64,000 nt of DNA from Flagellimonas myxillae (GCF_023502235.1 NZ_JAMFLY010000001.1:1-64000), one strand, 5' to 3'; numbered from the stretch's first letter, positions 1 through 11,144 are shown. Translations and numbers: made by a program. Notes: a model not told the origin generated them from the sequence alone.

Positions 1-33
1 CCCTCCTTAGCTAACGCTTCGGAGGGTTTTTTT
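1..33 (+). terminator. Rho-independent terminator of an upstream gene
   Basis: A 6-bp stem (CCCTCC at 1-6 with GGAGGG at 21-26) is followed directly by seven T. It reads as a terminator for a forward gene lying to the left of the window. Confidence 0.6.
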
Positions 34-236
34 GTTTATGCACATTACCCAAAACAACTTCACAGTTTTTCCAACCAAAGAATAATTGGAAATAAAACAT
101 AATAAAGTAGGAAAAAACGTACATCATTATTACATTTAAGGGCCTCAAATTAGAATTTGTTCTCCCAACCATAACACAATATGAATTGTGGAGATATGCT
201 GTGGTATTTGGCTAGAAATTATCAAACCAAAATACC

Positions 237-1967
237 ATGAGAAAACAACTACTTTTTACCACCATGCTACTGTGCGGATTGGTGGCCCGTGCGCAATCCT
301 GTAATTGTGATGTAACCCTGACCGGTTTATCTGCTACAATCTTAAATCTTGTATGGGCTTCCAACGTGGGATACTCCCCTGGCGATACCATTTGTATTCC
401 CGCGGGCAACTATGCCGGAATCCGTTTTTATGATTTTGAAGGAACGGCTACGAGTCCAGTGGTATTTAAAAATTGTGGCGGACAAGTTACCCTTAATGAA
501 ACTGCCTATTCAGCTTTGGAGTTTAAGAATAGTAAATACATCCACCTAACAGGCTCTGGAGATGCTTCTTATACCTATGGGATCAAAATTACTGGGACAG
601 GTTCTTGGGCAATGGGAATTGTATTAAGTGCATTGAGCACAGACGTGGAAGTTGATCATATTGAGGTGGCATCAGCAGGATTTGCTGGTTTTATGGCCAA
701 AACAGACCCTGATTGCAACAACTCCAACACATGGCGAAGCAATGGCTTCGTAATGAAAAATCTAAATATTCATCACAATTATATACACAACACTGGAGGT
801 GAGGGTATCTATATTGGCTATTCCCTAGGATACAAATTGGATGGAGGAAAAAATTGTAACGGAACCCAAGTTTATGGACACTGGTTGGAAAATGTTGATG
901 TCCATAACAATGTTGTGGAAGACACGGGATGGGATGCCATTCAGGTTAATCTTGCCCATTTTGGTGGAAAGGTACGGGACAACTCAATTGCCAATTACGG
1001 TACCAAAGGACATTGGGGACAATCCTTTGCCATGAGTTTGGGTGGTGGTACTTATGAGGTATACAATAATTTTGTTGAAAACGGTCTGCTAGAAAAAGGT
1101 TGGGGCATGCAGGTCATCAATGGGGAAAGTGGGACCAAAGTCTTCAATAATGTACTGGTAAAACCCAAAATGCACGGAATTTTTCTCCATAATCGACATG
1201 AATTTGATGATGTGGATGAAGGCTACTATGTGGCCAACAATACCATTATCGAACCGGAACGGGCAGGCGTGCACTATAATACCACGGTACTACATCCGGT
1301 CGACCCTGCTGATTTGTATCGAAATCAAAGTGAAGTCCCTTCCTATTTTGTGAACAACCTTGTTGTAGATCCCGGGTATGACTTCGAAGGTGGAAACACT
1401 TGGAAGCAAAATCAGGAAAGTTATTTTGATTTTAATGAAAGAGACACAAGGGACAGTTTACTTACAAATATTCACAGTAACATAATGACTCGTCAAATAG
1501 ATACATTAGGTCTTACGGACCCTACCAACTTGGACTATAGCCCGTCTTCTGGTATTTCCGCGGTTGTCGATTTGGGGAGTTCTTTGACTTCTTGGGGCAT
1601 TGACTTTGATTTGGAAAATGCTACCAGACCTTCTGGGAGTGCTTTTGACATTGGCGCCTATGAGTTTCAGAGCGGAGGAACAAGTTTACGGGCTAGGGTT
1701 TCCAATAACAAGGAATTGGAGCATGTTTTGAACCAAAACCGCGGTACGTTGGTTTATCCGAATCCAGCACGAACCTCATTTCGGGTGGAAGGTAGTAGTC
1801 ATGATCAAGTGCTGCTACGGCTGATACATTTAGATGGCAGGGTACTTTATAGCGGTTCCTATGAAATCGGAACCCCTTTCAATGTTGAAGAATACACAGC
1901 AGGACTATATTTCATAAAAATGTCTGGCCCTGAAAAAACGGAAACGCATCGTTTGATTATCGAATAA
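237..1967 (+). CDS. Secreted parallel beta-helix protein with T9SS sorting domain
   Basis: A 576-residue exported protein. Residues 1-20 form a signal peptide ending in ARAQ. The middle, roughly residues 60-400, carries repeated short N-rich turns (HNYIHNTGGEGIYI, VHNNVVEDTG, YNNFVENG, VANNTIIEP) typical of right-handed parallel beta-helix (PbH1) proteins such as polysaccharide lyases and epimerases. The last 75 residues match a type A T9SS C-terminal domain: a YPNPA motif, then an LxxLDGRVLYSG strand, AGLYFIKM and a basic end. By family knowledge this domain directs the protein through the type IX secretion system and is then cleaved off. No catalytic motif of a named lyase family was recognised, so the substrate is unknown; a polysaccharide is likely. 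It stands alone, with no gene close upstream and the convergent gltD downstream. Confidence 0.8.
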   Translation: MRKQLLFTTMLLCGLVARAQSCNCDVTLTGLSATILNLVWASNVGYSPGDTICIPAGNYAGIRFYDFEGTATSPVVFKNCGGQVTLNETAYSALEFKNSKYIHLTGSGDASYTYGIKITGTGSWAMGIVLSALSTDVEVDHIEVASAGFAGFMAKTDPDCNNSNTWRSNGFVMKNLNIHHNYIHNTGGEGIYIGYSLGYKLDGGKNCNGTQVYGHWLENVDVHNNVVEDTGWDAIQVNLAHFGGKVRDNSIANYGTKGHWGQSFAMSLGGGTYEVYNNFVENGLLEKGWGMQVINGESGTKVFNNVLVKPKMHGIFLHNRHEFDDVDEGYYVANNTIIEPERAGVHYNTTVLHPVDPADLYRNQSEVPSYFVNNLVVDPGYDFEGGNTWKQNQESYFDFNERDTRDSLLTNIHSNIMTRQIDTLGLTDPTNLDYSPSSGISAVVDLGSSLTSWGIDFDLENATRPSGSAFDIGAYEFQSGGTSLRARVSNNKELEHVLNQNRGTLVYPNPARTSFRVEGSSHDQVLLRLIHLDGRVLYSGSYEIGTPFNVEEYTAGLYFIKMSGPEKTETHRLIIE

Positions 1968-2001
1968 AAAAGAAAAAACCCTTTACCAAATTGGCAAAGG
2001 G
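1968..2001 (-). terminator. Terminator of the gltB-gltD operon
   Basis: On the minus strand a hairpin (CCCTTT-a-CCA paired with TGG-c-AAAGGG, 1979-2001) is followed by a T-rich run (complement of 1968-1978). It lies 23 bases after the gltD stop. The forward side lacks a T run, so it serves the minus strand. Confidence 0.75.
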
Positions 2002-2024
2002 CTTAAAGTTAGGTTGGTTGTTAT

Positions 2025-3491
2025 TTATACTCTTGGTAGATCTCCGTCTCCCTTTAATGGGAGATTGGAGTCTCCCATGAGATAAGCATCAACATGATGC
2101 GCAGCTTGTCTACCTTCTGAAATGGCCCAAACTATCAGGGATTGACCTCTTCTTTGGTCACCAGCCACAAAAACACCTGGAACATTGGTCTTGTAATCCC
2201 TTACGGAAGCTTTAATGTTGGTTCGTGGATCCATTTCCAGTCCTAGTTCATCGGCAATTGTGGTCTCTGAGCCCGTAAATCCTAGAGCTAATAGGGCCAA
2301 GCTGCATTCCCACTCTTTTTCAGAACCTTCAACCTCTTTTAAAACGGGCCTTTGTCCAGGAACATTTTCCCAAATCACCTCTGACGTAACAAGCCCGGTA
2401 AGATTCCCATCTTTATCGCCAATAAATTTCTTGGTAGAAATGCTAAAAACCCGATCGGCTCCTTCCTTGTGGGAAGTGCTTGTTCTTAATCGCATGGGCC
2501 AAAATGGCCAAGGCTGCCCTTCGGGACGTTCCGTGGTGCCCTTGGGCATAATCTCAAAATTGGTAACGGATAGGGCTCCATGTCTAATGGAAGTTCCGAT
2601 ACAGTCTGACCCTGTATCCCCACCACCAATCACAATCACATTTTTGTCTTTCGCGGTCAATTCCTCTCCTTCATATGGGATGCCATCAACCTTTCGGTTA
2701 TTCTGCGGAAGAAAGTCCATGGCTTGTACAACACCTTTCAAGTCCGCCCCGGGGATTGGTAATTTCCTTCTAACCGTAGCGCCACCACATAATACTATGG
2801 AGTCAAATTGATCACGAAGCTCGCTTGCAGTCACATCAATCCCGACATTAATGCCAGTTTTGAAAGTAATGCCCTCTTTTTCCATAATCTCGAGCCTTCT
2901 GTCAATAATATGCTTTTCCATTTTAAAATCGGGAATGCCATATCGGAGTAATCCCCCAATTTTTTCATCCCTTTCAAAAACGGTCACTGTATGTCCAGCC
3001 CTATTTAATTGTTGGGCAGCTGCCAATCCTGCAGGGCCCGAGCCAACTACCGCTACTTTTTTATCGGTTCGTTTTGCTGGTGCTTCCGGAATGATCCATC
3101 CATTCTTAAAGGCTGTCTCAACAATGTTTTTCTCAATATTTTCTATGGAAACAGGGTCCTCATTGATTCCAAGCACACACGCTTCCTCACATGGAGCGGG
3201 GCACAATCGGCCGGTAAACTCGGGGAAATTATTTGTTGAATGTAAAATCTTGGTTGCCTTCTCCCATTTACCTTGGTATACCGCATCGTTGAAATCGGGA
3301 ATTAAATTCCCAAGCGGACACCCACTATGGCAAAATGGAATACCGCAGTCCATGCACCGGGCACCTTGGTCCTTCAATTCCTTTTCCTTCAGAGGTATTG
3401 TGAACTCCTTATAGTTTTTGATTCGTTCCGTAACAGGAGAGTAGGCTTCGTCCTTCCTGTCAAACTCCATAAATCCAGTTGTCTTTCCCAT
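2025..3491 (-). CDS. gltD: Glutamate synthase, small (beta) subunit
   Basis: The 488-residue NADPH-dependent subunit that feeds electrons to GltB for making glutamate from glutamine and 2-oxoglutarate. The N-terminal iron-sulphur domain shows cysteines C46, C49, C54 and C58 (CMDCGIPFCHSGCP) and a second group in CPAPCEEAC near residue 100. Two dinucleotide-binding folds follow: an FAD site at VAVVGSGPAGLAAA (about 146) and an NADPH site at VIVIGGGDTGSDC (about 287). The C-terminal GVFVAGDQRRGQSLIVWAI segment is the usual FAD-contact end. Length matches the family. It begins 8 bases after the gltB stop, so the two are co-transcribed and end at the terminator at 1968-2001. Confidence 0.96.
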   Translation of the reverse strand: MGKTTGFMEFDRKDEAYSPVTERIKNYKEFTIPLKEKELKDQGARCMDCGIPFCHSGCPLGNLIPDFNDAVYQGKWEKATKILHSTNNFPEFTGRLCPAPCEEACVLGINEDPVSIENIEKNIVETAFKNGWIIPEAPAKRTDKKVAVVGSGPAGLAAAQQLNRAGHTVTVFERDEKIGGLLRYGIPDFKMEKHIIDRRLEIMEKEGITFKTGINVGIDVTASELRDQFDSIVLCGGATVRRKLPIPGADLKGVVQAMDFLPQNNRKVDGIPYEGEELTAKDKNVIVIGGGDTGSDCIGTSIRHGALSVTNFEIMPKGTTERPEGQPWPFWPMRLRTSTSHKEGADRVFSISTKKFIGDKDGNLTGLVTSEVIWENVPGQRPVLKEVEGSEKEWECSLALLALGFTGSETTIADELGLEMDPRTNIKASVRDYKTNVPGVFVAGDQRRGQSLIVWAISEGRQAAHHVDAYLMGDSNLPLKGDGDLPRV

Positions 3492-3499
3492 GGCTCAAA

Positions 3500-6400
3500 T
3501 TATAAGGTTTGTAATTTTTCTTTTTCCAATCGAATCAATGCCTGACGATATTCCTCTGGGAAAACCTTGATGAATTTTGGCAACGACTCTTCCCAGTTTT
3601 CCAAAATATCTTGGGCCAACGGGCTCAAGGTAGTATTGTAATGGTTTTCGATGAGTTCTCTTAGTTCCTTAACATCGTTGTCCTCTTCAACGGCCAATAA
3701 ATTGAGCGTTTCACCATTGCATCGTTTTTCGAAGCTGCCATCCTGATCATAGACATAGGCGATACCGCCGCTCATTCCAGCCCCAAAATTTCTTCCGACA
3801 GTCCCCAAGATTACGGCAACTCCTCCCGTCATGTACTCACATCCATGGTCTCCGATTCCTTCAACAACAGCTTTGGCCCCAGAGTTTCTCACACAAAAAC
3901 GTTCTCCAGCCTTCCCGTTGATATAGGCCTCTCCGGATGTGGCCCCGTATAAGGTCACGTTACCAGTAATTATATTATCCTGGGGCGTTAAGGTTGACTT
4001 GTCCGGAACTTTGATTACCAATTTTGCTCCGGAAAGGCCTTTGCCCAGATAGTCGTTGGTATTACCGTTAACCACCATGGTAAGTCCTTTAGTGGCAAAT
4101 GCCCCAAAACTCTGTCCTGCAGAACCAGTGAAATTTATTTTAAGGGTGTTTTCAGGAAGCCCATCTGCACCATATATTTTAGAGATTTCGTTACTGATAA
4201 TGGCACCAACGGCACGATCGGTGTTGTAAATGGGAAAATCCAAGGTTGTCTTTTCCTTTCTGAACAATGCCGGATGCGCTTGGGCAATGATGTCAAATTC
4301 TATGGAGTTCTCAATGCCATGAACCTGTTCTTCTGTGTTATGGAACTTAGTGCCTTTAGGTACATCTACTTGATACAGGATAGGCGTTAGGTCTATGCCT
4401 TCGGCCTTGTAATGCTCTATGGCTTTTTTCCTATCTAGTTTTTGAACTTGCCCCACCATTTCGTTAACCGTCCTGAAACCAAGCTTGGCCATAATCTCCC
4501 GTAATTCTTGGGCCACGAAATACATATAGTTCACCACGTGCTCAGGTTTCCCTTTGAACTTTTTCCGTAAATCGGGGTTCTGCGTGGCTATTCCCACTGG
4601 GCAGGTGTTGAGATGGCAAACCCGCATCATGATACATCCCGATGCTACCAAAGGTGCGGTTGCAAAACCGAATTCCTCGGCTCCCAACAGACAGGCGATA
4701 GCAACGTCCCTTCCGGTTTTTAGCTGCCCGTCGCATTCCAGTACAATACGGTTTCTCAAGTCGTTCAAAACCAAAGTCTGTTGGGCTTCAGCAATACCCA
4801 ATTCCCAAGGAAGTCCTGCGTGCTTTAAGGAAGTGAGGGGAGAAGCTCCGGTACCTCCGTCAAAGCCTGAAATCAAAACCACATCGGCCTTCGCTTTGGA
4901 TACACCTGCGGCTACCGTACCTACACCCACTTCCGATACCAATTTAACATTGACCCTTGCATCTCTATTGGCAGATTTAAGGTCATAGATCAATTGTGAT
5001 AAATCCTCAATGGAATAAATGTCATGGTGCGGGGGCGGAGATATCAGGCCCACATAAGGTGTGGAATTTCTTGTTTTGGCAATGGCCGGGTTTACTTTCG
5101 GACCTGGCAACTGACCACCTTCCCCAGGTTTGGCTCCTTGGGCCATTTTTATTTGGATTTCATTGGCATTGGTCAAATAATTTGATGTAACACCAAATCT
5201 ACCCGAGGCTACCTGCTTGATGGCGCTGTTTTTCCAGTCTCCGGTTTGATTTTTATAAAAACGAGCAGGGTCTTCCCCACCTTCACCAGAATTGCTCTTA
5301 CCTCCAATTCGGTTCATGGCAATGGCCAAATTTTCATGGGCCTCTTTACTGATACTCCCATAGGACATGGCCCCAGTCTTGAATCGTTTAACGATTTCTG
5401 TCCAAGGTTCCACTTCCTCGATAGGGATGGGGTCGTAGTTGGAGAACTCGAACAATCCCCTGATGGTCATCAGGTTTTTGGATTGTTCGTTCACCAAGGC
5501 CGAATACTCTTTATAAGTCGCCGTCTCGTTATTGCGTACCGATTTTTGAAGTTTTGCGATGGTCAATGGATTGAACATGTGCTTTTCACCATCTCTTCTC
5601 CATCGGTACTCTCCACCAATCTCAATATCGAGATTGGCCGCTAATTCCTGGTTTTTAAATGCCTTTTTATGGCGTTTTGCAACCTCCTTTTCAATCTCGT
5701 ACAATCCAATTCCTTGGATTCGAGTAGGTGTTTTTGGGAAATATTTCCCTACTACCTTTGTATTGATTCCGATACACTCGAACAATTGCGAGCCCCTATA
5801 GGAATTCAAAGTGGAGATTCCAATTTTGTTCATCACCTTGAGAATGCCCTTGCCAATGGCTTTGTTGTAATTTTTGATGGCTTCGTCAAAGGTGTATTCT
5901 GTAATGTCGTTTTCCTCAATTTGCTCCCCAATAATCTCATTTACGAGGTAGGGATTGATGGCGCTGGCACCAAATCCAAACAATAGGGCGAAATGATGTA
6001 CTTCGCGGGGTTCAGCAGATTCCACAATAATGCTCAACTTGGAACGCTTGCCCATACGGCTGATTCCGCTGTTTACATAGGAACAGGCCAATAATGCAGG
6101 AATCGCTGCCATTTCGGTGCTTACCATCCTGTCGGAGAGGATGATGATGTTGGCGCCGTCGTCAATGGCATCCGAAGCTTGTTGTAGAATGGAATCCAAC
6201 GCTTCTTCAAGCCCATTATGTCCCTTTGATATCTCATACAAAATGGAAATGGAAACCACTTTGTAATCGGGACTGGCATCGTGGTTCTTTATTTTGTCCA
6301 AATCCTCTTTGGAAATCACAGGATTTTGGATTTTCAACTTGCGACAATGCAATTCATTGATTTCGAACAAGTTTTGATCACTACCCAAAGTGAGGCTGAT

Positions 6401-8011
6401 ATCGGTAATCAATTCTTCCCGGATTCCATCCAAAGGCGGATTGGTCACCTGGGCGAACAGTTGTTTAAAATAGTTGTAGATCAGTTGGGGTCTTTCGGAA
6501 AGCACCGCGATTGGGGTATCGGATCCCATGGAACCAATGGGTTCCTTGCCATTTTTGGCCATCGGTAGGATAATGGTATTGATATCTTCCAAGGTATATC
6601 CAAAGGCCGCGCGCCTTGTTTCCAATGGGAATTCGCCATAAAAAACCGGGCAATCGTTATATGGGATGTCCTTAAGATGGACCAAATTATCCTTCAACCA
6701 TTTTTTATATGGATGTTTTTTGGCAATGGATTCCTTGATTTCCTCATCATTGACGATTCGGCCTTCTTCCATGTTTACCAAAAACATTTTTCCAGGCTCC
6801 AATCTTCCGTGAAATTCAATATCTTCCGGTTGCAAATCCACTACCCCGGTCTCTGAAGACATGATCACATAGCCCTGCTTGGTTACGGAGTATCTTGAAG
6901 GGCGAAGTCCATTTCTGTCCAAAACGGCTCCAATGTAGTTTCCATCTGTAAAAGGGATAGATGCCGGGCCGTCCCAAGGTTCCATCAAGCAAGAATTGTA
7001 TTCGTAAAAGGCTTTTTTGGATTCGGACATCTCGGTGTTTTTCTCCCAAGCTTCGGGAACCAACATCATCATCACTTCTGGAAGGGAGCGTCCGGTCATC
7101 AATAACATTTCCACTACCATGTCCATACTGGCGGAATCTGATTTGCGCGGTAGTACCACGGGGAGGATGTTTTTGATGTCTTCACCAAACCAATCACTTT
7201 CCAATAATTCTTCTCTGGACCTCATGCGGGACACATTGCCGCGGAGGGTGTTGATTTCCCCGTTATGACACATATAGCGGAAAGGTTGGGCCAAATCCCA
7301 AGTAGGGAAGGTGTTGGTGGAAAACCTCTGGTGCACCAAAGCCAAACGAGTCACTACCCTAGGGTCCAACAAGTCTTGGTAGTACCTGCTGATATCTTGT
7401 GGGACCAACAATCCCTTGAAAATAATAATCTTGGTTGATAGACTTGGCAGATAAAAGAACTGGGTTTGGGACAGTTTACTTCCAATAATGGCGTGTTCCG
7501 TAATCTTTCTTGCAATAAATAGTTTTAGATTGAACTGAAACTCATCCAAGTCCTCTCCCTTGCCAATAAAGACCTGTTTTACAAACGGCTCGGTTTCGGC
7601 TGCAATCCTTCCGGGTACGGACCTGTTTACCGGAACATCCCGCCACCCTAAAAGTTCAAGACCTTGATTTTTTATATTTTCCTCGAGCGTGGTAATGCAA
7701 AAATTCCGCTGATTTTCCTTTTGGGGCAGAAACACATTACTCACTGCGTATTCGCCAGCCTTCGGCAATTTGAAGGAACAGACTTCCGTAAAGAAATCGT
7801 GCGGAATATCGATGAGGATTCCTGCTCCATCACCTGTTTTTCCATCTGCACTTACAGCTCCCCGGTGTTCCAGTTTATCTAGAATCTCGAGTGCCTTATG
7901 AATTATATCGTTTGATTTCTTCCCTTTTAGACTACAAATAAAACCAGCACCGCAGTTATCATGCTCAAATTCTGGTAGGTAAAGACCTTGCTTTTCTAAC
8001 TTCCTCATCAT
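3500..8011 (-). CDS. gltB: Glutamate synthase, large (alpha) subunit
   Basis: The 1503-residue catalytic subunit of glutamate synthase, cytoplasmic. The expected order is present: a type 2 glutamine amidotransferase domain whose nucleophile is C20 in HDNCGAGF, so a 19-residue leader must be removed; a central domain; the FMN-binding synthase domain with the [10 protein letters not shown] and [15 protein letters not shown] segments; a 3Fe-4S cysteine cluster in [15 protein letters not shown]; and the C-terminal GXGXG beta-helix. The protein begins MMRK, and either Met could be the start. Full length for bacterial GltB. gltD follows 8 bases later. A 312-base spacer with a strong palindrome lies upstream. 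Confidence 0.97.
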   Translation of the reverse strand: MMRKLEKQGLYLPEFEHDNCGAGFICSLKGKKSNDIIHKALEILDKLEHRGAVSADGKTGDGAGILIDIPHDFFTEVCSFKLPKAGEYAVSNVFLPQKENQRNFCITTLEENIKNQGLELLGWRDVPVNRSVPGRIAAETEPFVKQVFIGKGEDLDEFQFNLKLFIARKITEHAIIGSKLSQTQFFYLPSLSTKIIIFKGLLVPQDISRYYQDLLDPRVVTRLALVHQRFSTNTFPTWDLAQPFRYMCHNGEINTLRGNVSRMRSREELLESDWFGEDIKNILPVVLPRKSDSASMDMVVEMLLMTGRSLPEVMMMLVPEAWEKNTEMSESKKAFYEYNSCLMEPWDGPASIPFTDGNYIGAVLDRNGLRPSRYSVTKQGYVIMSSETGVVDLQPEDIEFHGRLEPGKMFLVNMEEGRIVNDEEIKESIAKKHPYKKWLKDNLVHLKDIPYNDCPVFYGEFPLETRRAAFGYTLEDINTIILPMAKNGKEPIGSMGSDTPIAVLSERPQLIYNYFKQLFAQVTNPPLDGIREELITDISLTLGSDQNLFEINELHCRKLKIQNPVISKEDLDKIKNHDASPDYKVVSISILYEISKGHNGLEEALDSILQQASDAIDDGANIIILSDRMVSTEMAAIPALLACSYVNSGISRMGKRSKLSIIVESAEPREVHHFALLFGFGASAINPYLVNEIIGEQIEENDITEYTFDEAIKNYNKAIGKGILKVMNKIGISTLNSYRGSQLFECIGINTKVVGKYFPKTPTRIQGIGLYEIEKEVAKRHKKAFKNQELAANLDIEIGGEYRWRRDGEKHMFNPLTIAKLQKSVRNNETATYKEYSALVNEQSKNLMTIRGLFEFSNYDPIPIEEVEPWTEIVKRFKTGAMSYGSISKEAHENLAIAMNRIGGKSNSGEGGEDPARFYKNQTGDWKNSAIKQVASGRFGVTSNYLTNANEIQIKMAQGAKPGEGGQLPGPKVNPAIAKTRNSTPYVGLISPPPHHDIYSIEDLSQLIYDLKSANRDARVNVKLVSEVGVGTVAAGVSKAKADVVLISGFDGGTGASPLTSLKHAGLPWELGIAEAQQTLVLNDLRNRIVLECDGQLKTGRDVAIACLLGAEEFGFATAPLVASGCIMMRVCHLNTCPVGIATQNPDLRKKFKGKPEHVVNYMYFVAQELREIMAKLGFRTVNEMVGQVQKLDRKKAIEHYKAEGIDLTPILYQVDVPKGTKFHNTEEQVHGIENSIEFDIIAQAHPALFRKEKTTLDFPIYNTDRAVGAIISNEISKIYGADGLPENTLKINFTGSAGQSFGAFATKGLTMVVNGNTNDYLGKGLSGAKLVIKVPDKSTLTPQDNIITGNVTLYGATSGEAYINGKAGERFCVRNSGAKAVVEGIGDHGCEYMTGGVAVILGTVGRNFGAGMSGGIAYVYDQDGSFEKRCNGETLNLLAVEEDNDVKELRELIENHYNTTLSPLAQDILENWEESLPKFIKVFPEEYRQALIRLEKEKLQTL

Positions 8012-8323
8012 TATGGTATTTGTTCAAAAATATCATTTTCGATAAAGAAATGGCATGGTTTTCAGGCAAATGCAACTAATTCATCAACGTTTGTGTAAAC
8101 GCTTTAAAAATTATGCAATATGAAAATTTGACGAATCATAAATTATCATAATCGCAATTGACATGGACTGAAATGTCGATTTTGAATAAATCCAGGGGTG
8201 GAGAATTCCGATAGCTTATTTTTGTCAATATACCCCCTAATTTATTAGGGGTACAATTCAAAATTTATAAATTAAGAAGGGAAGACCCCAAAAAAATCAA
8301 GGAAACATCAGCGTATTTTGGCG
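8012..8323. other. Spacer upstream of gltB
   Basis: A 312-base gap between the acyl-CoA dehydrogenase stop and the gltB start, both on the minus strand. It is AT-rich and holds the palindrome at 8231-8253, a candidate minus-strand -7 box TATTTTTG (complement of 8025-8032) without a matching -33 box and very close to the gltB start, and no convincing small gene. Confidence 0.5.
8231..8253. promoter_or_regulatory. Near-perfect palindrome upstream of gltB
   Basis: TACCCC-c-TAAT-tt-ATTA-GGGGTA: ten paired bases interrupted by one bulged C. It lies 220 bases before gltB and 71 bases after the acyl-CoA dehydrogenase stop. No long T run follows on the minus strand, so an operator or mRNA end structure is more likely than a standard terminator. 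Function is inferred only. Confidence 0.4.
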
Positions 8324-9466
8324 CTAATCCCTCAAAATGCTTCTAGAAATAACTATTTTTTGAATCTCGGAAGTTCCCTCATAGATCTGGGTGATCTTGG
8401 CATCTCGCATCATGCGCTCCACATGGTAATCCTTTACAAAGCCGTTTCCACCATGTATTTGTACAGCCTCCACTGCGGTTTCCATGGCAACTTCCGAAGC
8501 GTACAGTTTGGCCATGGCTCCGGATAATGAATAATCTTCACCTGCATCCTTATCGCAAGCGGCCTTGTAAACCAGATGGCGCGCCGCTTGTATTTTGGTA
8601 TGCATATCGGCAAGCTTAAATGCGATGGCCTGATGGTTCCCAATCTCAGTGCCAAAAGCTTTACGTTCCTTTGCGTATTTTTTGGAAAGTTCGTAGGCTC
8701 CAGCGGCAATCCCCAAAGCTTGGGCAGCAATTCCTATCCTTCCGCCAGCCAAGGTTTTCATGGCGAATTTAAATCCAAAACCATCCTCGCCAATTCGGTT
8801 TTCTTTTGGCACTTTCACATCATTGAAGATTAAGGAATGGGTATCACTTCCCCGAATACCCAGTTTGTTTTCTTTTGGCCCCACAACGAAACCTTCCATT
8901 CCTTTTTCTACAATTATCGCATTGATACCTCGATGTCCTTTATCAACATCGGTTTGGGCAATTACCAAAAAGATTTCTGCCGAACCCCCGTTGGTGATCC
9001 AATTTTTGGTTCCATTTAAAATGTAATGGTCCCCTTTATCCAAGGCGGTTGTTTTTTGGGAAGTGGCATCGCTACCAGCTTCAGGTTCGGAAAGACAAAA
9101 TGCCCCAATAACTTCTCCTGACGCCAAGCGGGTCAAGTATTTTTCCTTTTGTTCTTGTGACCCATAGGTTTCCAGTCCCCAGCAAACCAAGGAATTGTTT
9201 ACCGAGACCATCACGGATGCCGAAGCATCCACTTTGGACAATTCTTCCATGGCCAAAACATAGGATAAGGTATCCAGGCCACTGCCTCCAAATTCCTCGC
9301 TGACCATCATTCCCATAAATCCGAGCGCTCCCATTTTGCTTACCAGTTCCCAAGGGAATTTTTGGGCGTCGTCCCGTTCAATTACTTCGGGCAATAATTC
9401 GTTTTGGGCAAAGTCTCGAGCAGCTTGCTGGATCATCAATTGCTCTTCGGATAGTGAGAATTCCAT
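8324..9466 (-). CDS. Acyl-CoA dehydrogenase (short/medium-chain type)
   Basis: A 380-residue FAD enzyme that makes trans-2-enoyl-CoA from acyl-CoA in fatty-acid or branched-chain amino-acid breakdown. The N-terminal helical domain (1-120), the beta domain with LSEPEAGSD (about 128) and WITNGG, and the C-terminal helical domain are all present. The catalytic base is E363 in IYEGTSEIQ, the position used by short-chain and butyryl-CoA dehydrogenases. Length matches the family. It is transcribed alone; gltB lies downstream on the same strand after 312 bases. Chain-length preference cannot be read from sequence. Confidence 0.93.
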   Translation of the reverse strand: MEFSLSEEQLMIQQAARDFAQNELLPEVIERDDAQKFPWELVSKMGALGFMGMMVSEEFGGSGLDTLSYVLAMEELSKVDASASVMVSVNNSLVCWGLETYGSQEQKEKYLTRLASGEVIGAFCLSEPEAGSDATSQKTTALDKGDHYILNGTKNWITNGGSAEIFLVIAQTDVDKGHRGINAIIVEKGMEGFVVGPKENKLGIRGSDTHSLIFNDVKVPKENRIGEDGFGFKFAMKTLAGGRIGIAAQALGIAAGAYELSKKYAKERKAFGTEIGNHQAIAFKLADMHTKIQAARHLVYKAACDKDAGEDYSLSGAMAKLYASEVAMETAVEAVQIHGGNGFVKDYHVERMMRDAKITQIYEGTSEIQKIVISRSILRD

Positions 9467-9701
9467 AAAATTGACAAATAATTAAAAAAGGGATACAAAT
9501 ATAGCCTTTAGATGGTAATTCTTCATTGAAAAACGACATAAATTGAGAATCAGATAATTTGTTTGCCCATGTTTTGTTTAGGATTTGGACTTATTGAATT
9601 TTATGGAATCAAGATTATGTTGGGAAAACCATTTTGAATATCTTTAGCAACAAGCTAGCTGGAAGGCAAGCAAAGTTTCAACTTCTTTAAACCAACTAAC
9701 T

Positions 9702-11087
9702 ATGGAAACCATCCTCATTGCCATATTTGTTTTGGGCTACCTAGCCATTACCCTAGAGCACAATCTAAAAATAGACAAGCTAATTCCGGCTTTGGCCATG
9801 ATGGCCATCCTTTGGGCCATGATGGCATTTGGCATTGATGGGTTTACTAACTGGTTCGATTCTGGCAAGCATGCACTAATGGAAAATTTTGGGGCATTGG
9901 GGCATGAGGATAAAATGCACATGTTGGAGGAAACACTGCTTCACCATTTAGGTAAGACTTCAGAGATTCTTGTTTTCCTGTTAGGGGCCATGACCATTGT
10001 TGAGATCATTGACTATTTTGATGGTTTTGCCACCATTAAATCGTATGTAAAAACCAGGAGCAAACGTAAGATCCTTTGGATTTTTGCTTTTTTGGCCTTT
10101 ATACTGTCAGCGATCATTGATAATCTAACGGCCACAATCGTTTTGGTCTCTATCCTTCAAAAGGTAGTTAGGGATAGAAATGTTCGAATCTGGTATGCTG
10201 GTCTAATTATAATTGCTGCCAATGCGGGTGGGGCTTGGTCTCCTATTGGGGATGTTACCACAACCATGCTTTGGATCGGGAATAAAGTTACCACCGCCAA
10301 ATTGGTAGGTTACTTACTTGTTCCTTCCCTAGTTTGTATGTTGGTGCCTACGTTTATTGCTTCCTTTTTGTCCCCTTTTAAAGGTAAAATTGATTTGGAA
10401 GAAACAGCTCCGTCAAAGTCCAAGTTTGGGGCAACCATGTTGTACCTTGGATTGGGAGCGATTGTTTTTGTACCCATTTTTAAAACGGTAACCCATTTGC
10501 CGCCCTATGTTGGGATGATGTTGTCTCTTGCAGTGGTGGCCACTTTTGCTGAAATCTACAGTAACTCCAAGATTACCATATCATCGGTAGATCCAGAAAG
10601 CGATGCCGAAGCGCATCATAGTCCGGTGCACAGTGCATTGACTAAGATTGAATTGCCAAGTATCCTTTTCTTCCTTGGAATTTTAATGGCGGTGGCGGCC
10701 TTAGAATCCCTTGGACTACTTTTCAATTTTGCTGAAAATCTTAAGCAAAGTGTTGGTTTGATCGGGACGGAGATCGAAGGTACACAGGTGTCTGATTTAG
10801 TGGTCATTATTTTGGGTATTGGGTCAGCGATTATTGATAATGTGCCATTGGTGGCCGCAAGTTTGGGGATGTTCTCCGAGCCTATAGATAATCCGCTGTG
10901 GCACTTTATTGCTTATTCTGCTGGAACGGGAGGAAGTATGTTGATCATTGGGTCTGCGGCTGGTGTAGTAGCCATGGGAATGGAAAAAATAGACTTCTTT
11001 TGGTACTTTAGAAAAATTGCATGGTTGGCCTTTATAGGATTTATTGCAGGTGCCATTTGTTTCATTGGAATGCGATATTTTTTCTAA
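9702..11087 (+). CDS. nhaD: Na+/H+ antiporter, NhaD family
   Basis: A 461-residue inner-membrane protein with about 12 hydrophobic segments, of the NhaD branch of the ArsB/NhaD ion transporter superfamily. Recognisable conserved parts are the N-terminal EHNLKIDK loop, HLGKTSEILVFLLGAMTIVEI, ATIVLVSIL, the ANAGGAWSPIGDVTTTMLWI re-entrant segment (about residues 170-190), and the C-terminal NVPLVAASLGM and AGTGGSMLIIGSAAGVVAMG segments. It should exchange Na+ (or Li+) for H+ across the cytoplasmic membrane, fitting a marine lifestyle. It starts a forward run into exbB 57 bases later; co-transcription is possible but not shown. Confidence 0.92.
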   Translation: METILIAIFVLGYLAITLEHNLKIDKLIPALAMMAILWAMMAFGIDGFTNWFDSGKHALMENFGALGHEDKMHMLEETLLHHLGKTSEILVFLLGAMTIVEIIDYFDGFATIKSYVKTRSKRKILWIFAFLAFILSAIIDNLTATIVLVSILQKVVRDRNVRIWYAGLIIIAANAGGAWSPIGDVTTTMLWIGNKVTTAKLVGYLLVPSLVCMLVPTFIASFLSPFKGKIDLEETAPSKSKFGATMLYLGLGAIVFVPIFKTVTHLPPYVGMMLSLAVVATFAEIYSNSKITISSVDPESDAEAHHSPVHSALTKIELPSILFFLGILMAVAALESLGLLFNFAENLKQSVGLIGTEIEGTQVSDLVVIILGIGSAIIDNVPLVAASLGMFSEPIDNPLWHFIAYSAGTGGSMLIIGSAAGVVAMGMEKIDFFWYFRKIAWLAFIGFIAGAICFIGMRYFF

Positions 11088-11144
11088 AAAATACTTTTGC
11101 TCAAAAATCTCCGTTATTATTGCAACTAAAATTGGGGATTTTAT

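Noticed and set aside
2215..3414. Long open frames (187-198 codons) on the plus strand opposite gltD
   Set aside because: They mirror the codon pattern of a certain gene, show no recognisable domain and would overlap it fully.
4554..7268. Several plus-strand frames opposite gltB
   Set aside because: Shadow frames of a highly conserved 1503-residue gene.
8025..8032. TATTTTTG box as gltB promoter
   Set aside because: It would leave only a few bases of leader and has no -33 partner at 17-20 bases.
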